A stretch of DNA of 64,000 nt, from contig JAGOOO010000007.1 in the NCBI GenBank assembly GCA_017992475.1, forward strand, positions 1 to 64,000. Direction: 5' to 3'. The notes below the pieces were generated by a model. That model saw only the letters and a list, made by a program, of their open reading frames with translations. It searched no databases and had not been told where the DNA came from. This document shows positions 60,751-64,000 of the stretch, one piece after another. This DNA comes from Caldisericia bacterium. Its GTDB lineage: Bacteria > Caldisericota > Caldisericia > JAAYUI01. A program made the translations under genes and the position numbers. The stretch's first letter is position 1, and the number at the start of each line of letters is the position of its first letter.

Positions 60751-61257
60751 CTAGTTGCCAGCCTTGTTTATTGAAACACACAGGGCTTTTACGTGGATAC
60801 CCATCATTCCCTCCGAGACAAAATCATATTCAAGTCTCGATCCAACAAGCATGTTGTTTGTGTTGTACTTTACTCTTGTGCCCTCTGGGGTTTTCACTTC
60901 AACAGTTATGTCCATGTCCTTGAGTTTGGGCTGGACGCTCTCGACTATAAGGCCTTCCCTGGTTTGAACATACACCATTGAATCTTTCAGGGCAGGTTCC
61001 GGTTTTATAACGGCCCCTATGACTGTTCCAGAGCGCTCGACAAGTTTGTCACCAATGTGTATTCCTTCAATTATCTCGGGATTGACATTTTCAGCCCTCA
61101 AGACAACAACGTAGGAATCAAATTTTGGATGGACAAAATACTTCGTGATAATCTTTGTTCCACCCCAATAGAGCCCATACAGTAGAACGATCAGGACCAG
61201 AAGGTCAATGATGTTCAGCTTTCCAAAAAGTCTGCCTTTTTCGTCGAGTATTACCAT
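60751..61257 (-). CDS. DUF4330-like membrane-anchored protein
   Basis: A protein of 168 residues with the N-terminal pattern LDEKGRLFGKLNIIDLLVLIVLL typical of DUF4330. One transmembrane helix (about 16-34) is followed by an extracytoplasmic beta-rich domain. Function is unknown. Several bacteria encode DUF4330 proteins close to polysaccharide and envelope genes, which agrees with murJ next door. The start at 61257 follows clp by 21 nt, the largest gap in this operon. Confidence 0.8.
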   Translation of the reverse strand: MVILDEKGRLFGKLNIIDLLVLIVLLYGLYWGGTKIITKYFVHPKFDSYVVVLRAENVNPEIIEGIHIGDKLVERSGTVIGAVIKPEPALKDSMVYVQTREGLIVESVQPKLKDMDITVEVKTPEGTRVKYNTNNMLVGSRLEYDFVSEGMMGIHVKALCVSINKAGN

Positions 61258-61278
61258 CGTCCCACCTTTTTAGGGATT

Positions 61279-63657
61279 TCAAATCTCCTTTATGGCAAGA
61301 GCACCATCTGAAACTTCAACCCTAGCGGTTTTGCCATCTTTGAGCTTTCCTGTCAAGATCAAATCGGCAAGCCTATTTTCCAGTTCCTGCTGTATTGTTC
61401 TTTTGAGCGGCCTGGCACCATACTCAACCGAATAGCCAATCTCGCCCAAAAGCTCCTGCGCTTCCTTTGTAACATCAAGTTTTATTCCCTTTTTGTCAAG
61501 CATCTTCTGCACCCTGGAAATCTGGATTGAAACAATCTTTCCAAGTTCTTCCCTGGTCAGATGCTTGAATACTATTATTCCATCCAGTCTGTTTACAAAT
61601 TCCGGCCTGAAGTTCTTTCGCACGGCCTCCATGTAAACTTCCTTCATCTTGCCATAGGGCATGTCCGGCTCAACCATCTGGCTGCCAAGATTGCTTGTCA
61701 TTATGATGATGCAGTTCCTGAAATCTACAGTCCTACCCTGGCCATCCGTGAGTCTTCCATCATCAAGGAGCTGCAAAAAAACATTGAAAATGTCCTGGTG
61801 GGCCTTTTCGACCTCATCAAAGAGCAGCACCTGATATGGCCTATGCCTTACGGCCTCTGTAAGCTGGCCACCTTGCTCAAATCCGACATATCCAGGTGGT
61901 GCACCGATCAATCTTGCAACAGTGTGCTTCTCCATGTACTCCGACATGTCAAACCTCGTCAGAGCCTGATCGGAATCAAAAAGCAATTCTGCCAGACTCT
62001 TGGCAAGCTCAGTTTTTCCAACACCGGTTGGGCCAAGAAACAGGAATGATCCTATTGGCCTGTTCGGATCAGAAAGCCCGGCCCTTGAGCGCCTCACTGC
62101 CTGCGCAACAGCAGTTACAGCTTCATCCTGGCCTATCACCCTCTCATGGAGTCTTTCCTCGAGTTTGATGAGCTTTTGCTGTTCGGATTCGGTCAGCGAT
62201 GAAACTGGAATACCTGTCCACCTTGATATTGTCTGGGCTATCTCTTCAGGGCCAACCTCTTCGGAAACCTTGACTTCACGGAGCCACTTTTCACGCTCTG
62301 ATATATATTCTGCATTGCATTTTTCATATTCCGTCTTGAGCTTCATGGCCCTGTTGGTGTCACCGGACTTGGCTGCTGCTTCGCCTTCCCTCTGCAGTCT
62401 TTCCGTTTCCGACTTCAGGGATGCCAGTTTTGGCGGCATGGACTCCATGGTGACCCTTATCCTGGCGGCAGTTTCATCAATCAGGTCTATCGCCTTGTCA
62501 GGCAAAAACCTGTTGGTTATGTATCTTGACGAGAGCTCTGCTGCAGTGGCAAGCGCCTCGTCAGAAATCTTTACACCGTGGTGTGCCTCGTACCTGTCGC
62601 GAAGCCCCCTCAAAATCTCGACGGTTTGTGCAACTGTTGGCTCCGGAACATTGACAGGCTGGAACCTTCTCTCAAGCGCAGAATCTTTTTCAATATACTT
62701 TGTGTATTCATCGGTTGTTGTTGCCCCAATGCAATGGAGCTCGCCCCTTGCAAGTGCAGGCTTGAGCATGTTTGAGGCGTCCATCGCCCCCTCAGCAGCA
62801 CCAGCACCCATGACAAGGTGGAGCTCATCAATGAAGAGGATTATTTTTCCTTCGGCCTTTTTCACCTCATCAATGACCGATTTGAGCCTCTCTTCGAATT
62901 CTCCCCTGAATTTTGTTCCCGCAACAAGAGCACCCATGTCAAGCGACAGTATCTTTTTGCCCCTCATCGAATCTGGAACATTGCTATCAACGATCCTCTG
63001 GGCAATCCCTTCGACAATTGCAGTTTTGCCAACCCCTGCCTCACCTATGAGGACTGGATTGTTCTTTGTTCTTCTGGAAAGGACCTGGAGGCTTCTCTCT
63101 ATTTCAAGCTCCCTGCCAATCACAGGGTCAAGCTTGCCCTTTTTTGCAAGATCGGTAAGGTCTCTCGTAAATTTATCCAGGGCGGTTTTTGCCTGCCCGG
63201 AGCCTCCCCCTTCGCCACCCCTCATTTTTGCTAGACCCTGAAGGATGGTCTCTCTGTCGAGGCCCCTCTGGGTCATTATTCTCCCTGTTTCTCTGGTGTC
63301 CTGGGAAAGCGCTATAAACAGATGCTCTGGCCCCACAAACTCGTCCCCAAGAGAGTTTGCTTCTTCCTCCGCCCTTTCAAGCGTGGACTTTGCCCTTGGC
63401 GTGATATAGATTTGCGACCTTGTGGTGGCCTGGGTTGGGTGCGGATGGCTGGCCAGCGTCCTTTCAACTTCCTGCAGGATGTCCCTCCAGCCTTTTCCAA
63501 GGTTTGAAAGTATTTCCCTGACAACACTGTCTTCCTTCTCAAGCAGGGCGACAAAGAGGTGTTCGTTATCAAGCTCTATGTCATGGTAACGTTCAAGCAC
63601 CTGCTGTGCATCAGACATAACATCTTTTAGTGCATCAGTATAGCGCTCAAATTTCAT
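61279..63657 (-). CDS. Clp ATPase (ClpB/ClpC type)
   Basis: A hexameric AAA+ unfoldase of 792 residues. It has an N-domain with two Clp repeats (1-145), NBD1 with Walker A GEAGVGKT (205-212) and Walker B LFIDELH, a middle region (about 405-465), and NBD2 with Walker A GPTGVGKT (542-549), ending with the D2-small domain. The middle region is about 60 residues, shorter than the long coiled-coil of ClpB and close to ClpC, but TDGQGRTVDFRN reads like ClpB. No clear ClpP-binding loop was found by eye, so disaggregase versus protease-partner cannot be settled. It overlaps a small zinc-finger gene by 11 nt. Confidence 0.92.
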   Translation of the reverse strand: MKFERYTDALKDVMSDAQQVLERYHDIELDNEHLFVALLEKEDSVVREILSNLGKGWRDILQEVERTLASHPHPTQATTRSQIYITPRAKSTLERAEEEANSLGDEFVGPEHLFIALSQDTRETGRIMTQRGLDRETILQGLAKMRGGEGGGSGQAKTALDKFTRDLTDLAKKGKLDPVIGRELEIERSLQVLSRRTKNNPVLIGEAGVGKTAIVEGIAQRIVDSNVPDSMRGKKILSLDMGALVAGTKFRGEFEERLKSVIDEVKKAEGKIILFIDELHLVMGAGAAEGAMDASNMLKPALARGELHCIGATTTDEYTKYIEKDSALERRFQPVNVPEPTVAQTVEILRGLRDRYEAHHGVKISDEALATAAELSSRYITNRFLPDKAIDLIDETAARIRVTMESMPPKLASLKSETERLQREGEAAAKSGDTNRAMKLKTEYEKCNAEYISEREKWLREVKVSEEVGPEEIAQTISRWTGIPVSSLTESEQQKLIKLEERLHERVIGQDEAVTAVAQAVRRSRAGLSDPNRPIGSFLFLGPTGVGKTELAKSLAELLFDSDQALTRFDMSEYMEKHTVARLIGAPPGYVGFEQGGQLTEAVRHRPYQVLLFDEVEKAHQDIFNVFLQLLDDGRLTDGQGRTVDFRNCIIIMTSNLGSQMVEPDMPYGKMKEVYMEAVRKNFRPEFVNRLDGIIVFKHLTREELGKIVSIQISRVQKMLDKKGIKLDVTKEAQELLGEIGYSVEYGARPLKRTIQQELENRLADLILTGKLKDGKTARVEVSDGALAIKEI

Positions 63658-63853
63658 CCTTCACCTCTCGAACAATGGTAATTTGGACGCTTGTTTCAGT
63701 CCTTATGATTATCCTTTTCCGTTTCAGCATCATGAGCGCGTAAGAACAGGAAAAACAGCCGCTGAGATGGTTTGCCATCGCAAGTGAAAGTAGGGGATCA
63801 AGTTCCCCCCTCTCATACAGTGCCAAAAGTTTCAAAACATCATTGCATCTCAT
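63647..63853 (-). CDS. Small zf-HC2 (anti-sigma-factor-like) zinc-finger protein
   Basis: A 68-residue protein resembling the zinc-binding N-terminal domain of anti-sigma factors. It has Cys3 in MRCNDVLKLL, the acidic ERGELD stretch, then His-x3-Cys-x2-Cys in HLSGCFSC. Unlike typical anti-sigma factors it has no transmembrane segment and no adjacent sigma-factor gene. It heads a 15-gene run and overlaps clp by 11 nt, so it may sense stress or redox state and influence Clp production, which is inference. There is no ribosome binding site, and the promoter lies 12 nt upstream. Confidence 0.75.
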   Translation of the reverse strand: MRCNDVLKLLALYERGELDPLLSLAMANHLSGCFSCSYALMMLKRKRIIIRTETSVQITIVREVKDEI

Positions 63854-63865
63854 TTTGGACTGCCA

Positions 63866-63894
63866 ATTTTAGGCCTACCGGAGTTTTCAGTCAA
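63866..63894 (-). promoter_or_regulatory. Promoter of the zf-HC2-clp-glnA gene run (near-leaderless)
   Basis: On the minus strand, TTGACT (63889-63894), a 17-bp spacer and TAAAAT (63866-63871), with only 12 nt to the ATG. The -35 box overlaps the last codons and stop of the upstream partial gene. Confidence 0.7.
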
Positions 63895-64000
63895 CGCCAT
63901 AGGCATAATTCCTTCTTTTCTTTGGTTTTCTGAAACAGAGGAAAAACTCGGCCAGACACCCAATCCCAATCGAAAGAACAATTCCCTGGGCCATGTTCAT
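63887..64000 (-). CDS. Partial hypothetical protein, cut by the window edge
   Basis: An open frame of 37 codons ending in TGA at 63887-63889. It encodes a hydrophobic segment (GIVLSIGIGCLAEFFLCF) followed by a basic tail (RKPKKRRN), like the end of a membrane protein. An ATG falls exactly on the edge, so it could be a very small protein or the C-terminus of a larger one. No function can be given. Confidence 0.35.
   Translation of the reverse strand: MNMAQGIVLSIGIGCLAEFFLCFRKPKKRRNYAYGVD

Noticed and set aside
62000-63241. A 413-codon open frame on the plus strand opposite clp
   Set aside because: It is antisense to the strongly conserved Clp ATPase, has a serine/proline-rich shadow composition and resembles no protein.
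1-64000. CRISPR arrays, insertion sequences, prophage, attachment sites or replication origin
   Set aside because: I saw no spaced direct repeats, transposase or integrase genes, phage genes or DnaA-box clusters. The tRNAs have no adjacent integrase.

Overview
The window is 64 kb of a very compact bacterial chromosome. There are 53 complete protein genes, one partial gene at the right edge and three tRNA genes. No gap between genes exceeds about 245 bp, and I see no insertion sequence, prophage, CRISPR array or rRNA operon. Base composition looks mid-40s % GC by eye (not computed) and arginine codons lean to AGG/AGA. Ferredoxin-dependent 2-oxoacid oxidation (korDABC) and a PflX-like radical SAM protein suggest an anaerobe. 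SLH domains, copper-amine-oxidase-N-like repeats, NHL and PQQ propellers, a cohesin-like domain and a dockerin suggest an elaborate protein-based cell surface. I cannot name the species. Deep-branching anaerobic lineages such as Caldisericota, Coprothermobacterota or Dictyoglomota are only guesses.

Layout. 0-4.5 kb: a secreted subtilisin with a C-terminal dockerin, three tRNAs (Asp, Val, Leu), a Nudix hydrolase and secG. 4.6-9.4 kb: asnS-holA, rpsT, and rpmF-plsX-rnc. 9.4-18.6 kb: two divergent giant surface-protein genes, one for a tandem 5'-nucleotidase-fold protein with central SLH domains, the other for a 1741-residue NHL/thioredoxin/cohesin-like/Ig protein. 18.6-21.6 kb: comEA-comEC. 21.6-27.3 kb (minus strand): dnaX-ybaB-recR-glmS-transketolase C-half-VOC. 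27.4-38.4 kb: an AT-rich lipoprotein gene, metG-tatD, two further secreted proteins ending in copper-amine-oxidase-N-like domains, a radical SAM gene and a Roadblock protein. 38.4-47.0 kb (minus): rpsO-pnp-M16 peptidase-udg-RNase J-Nudix-queT-nitrilase-nadE. 47.2-48.9 kb: HAD phosphatase-mnmA. 48.9-63.9 kb (minus): a 15-gene, 14.9-kb run from a zinc-finger protein and Clp ATPase through cell-wall genes, glyQS and korDABC to glnA.

How the genes work together. Housekeeping genes lie in long, overlapping, translationally coupled runs (ATGA, GTGA, TAATG and 8-nt overlaps). Sigma-70-type promoters are easy to recognise in the short gaps, and several sit 7-12 nt from the start codon, implying leaderless or near-leaderless mRNAs. 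The surface-protein genes form a second theme: protease, enzyme-like S-layer protein, propellers and cohesin/dockerin modules could build an extracellular complex. The most interesting leads are the apparently catalytically dead tandem nucleotidase, the cohesin-like/dockerin pair, an intrinsic-terminator-like hairpin buried inside comEA, and the divergent rpsT/rpmF promoters whose -35 boxes form a perfect inverted repeat.
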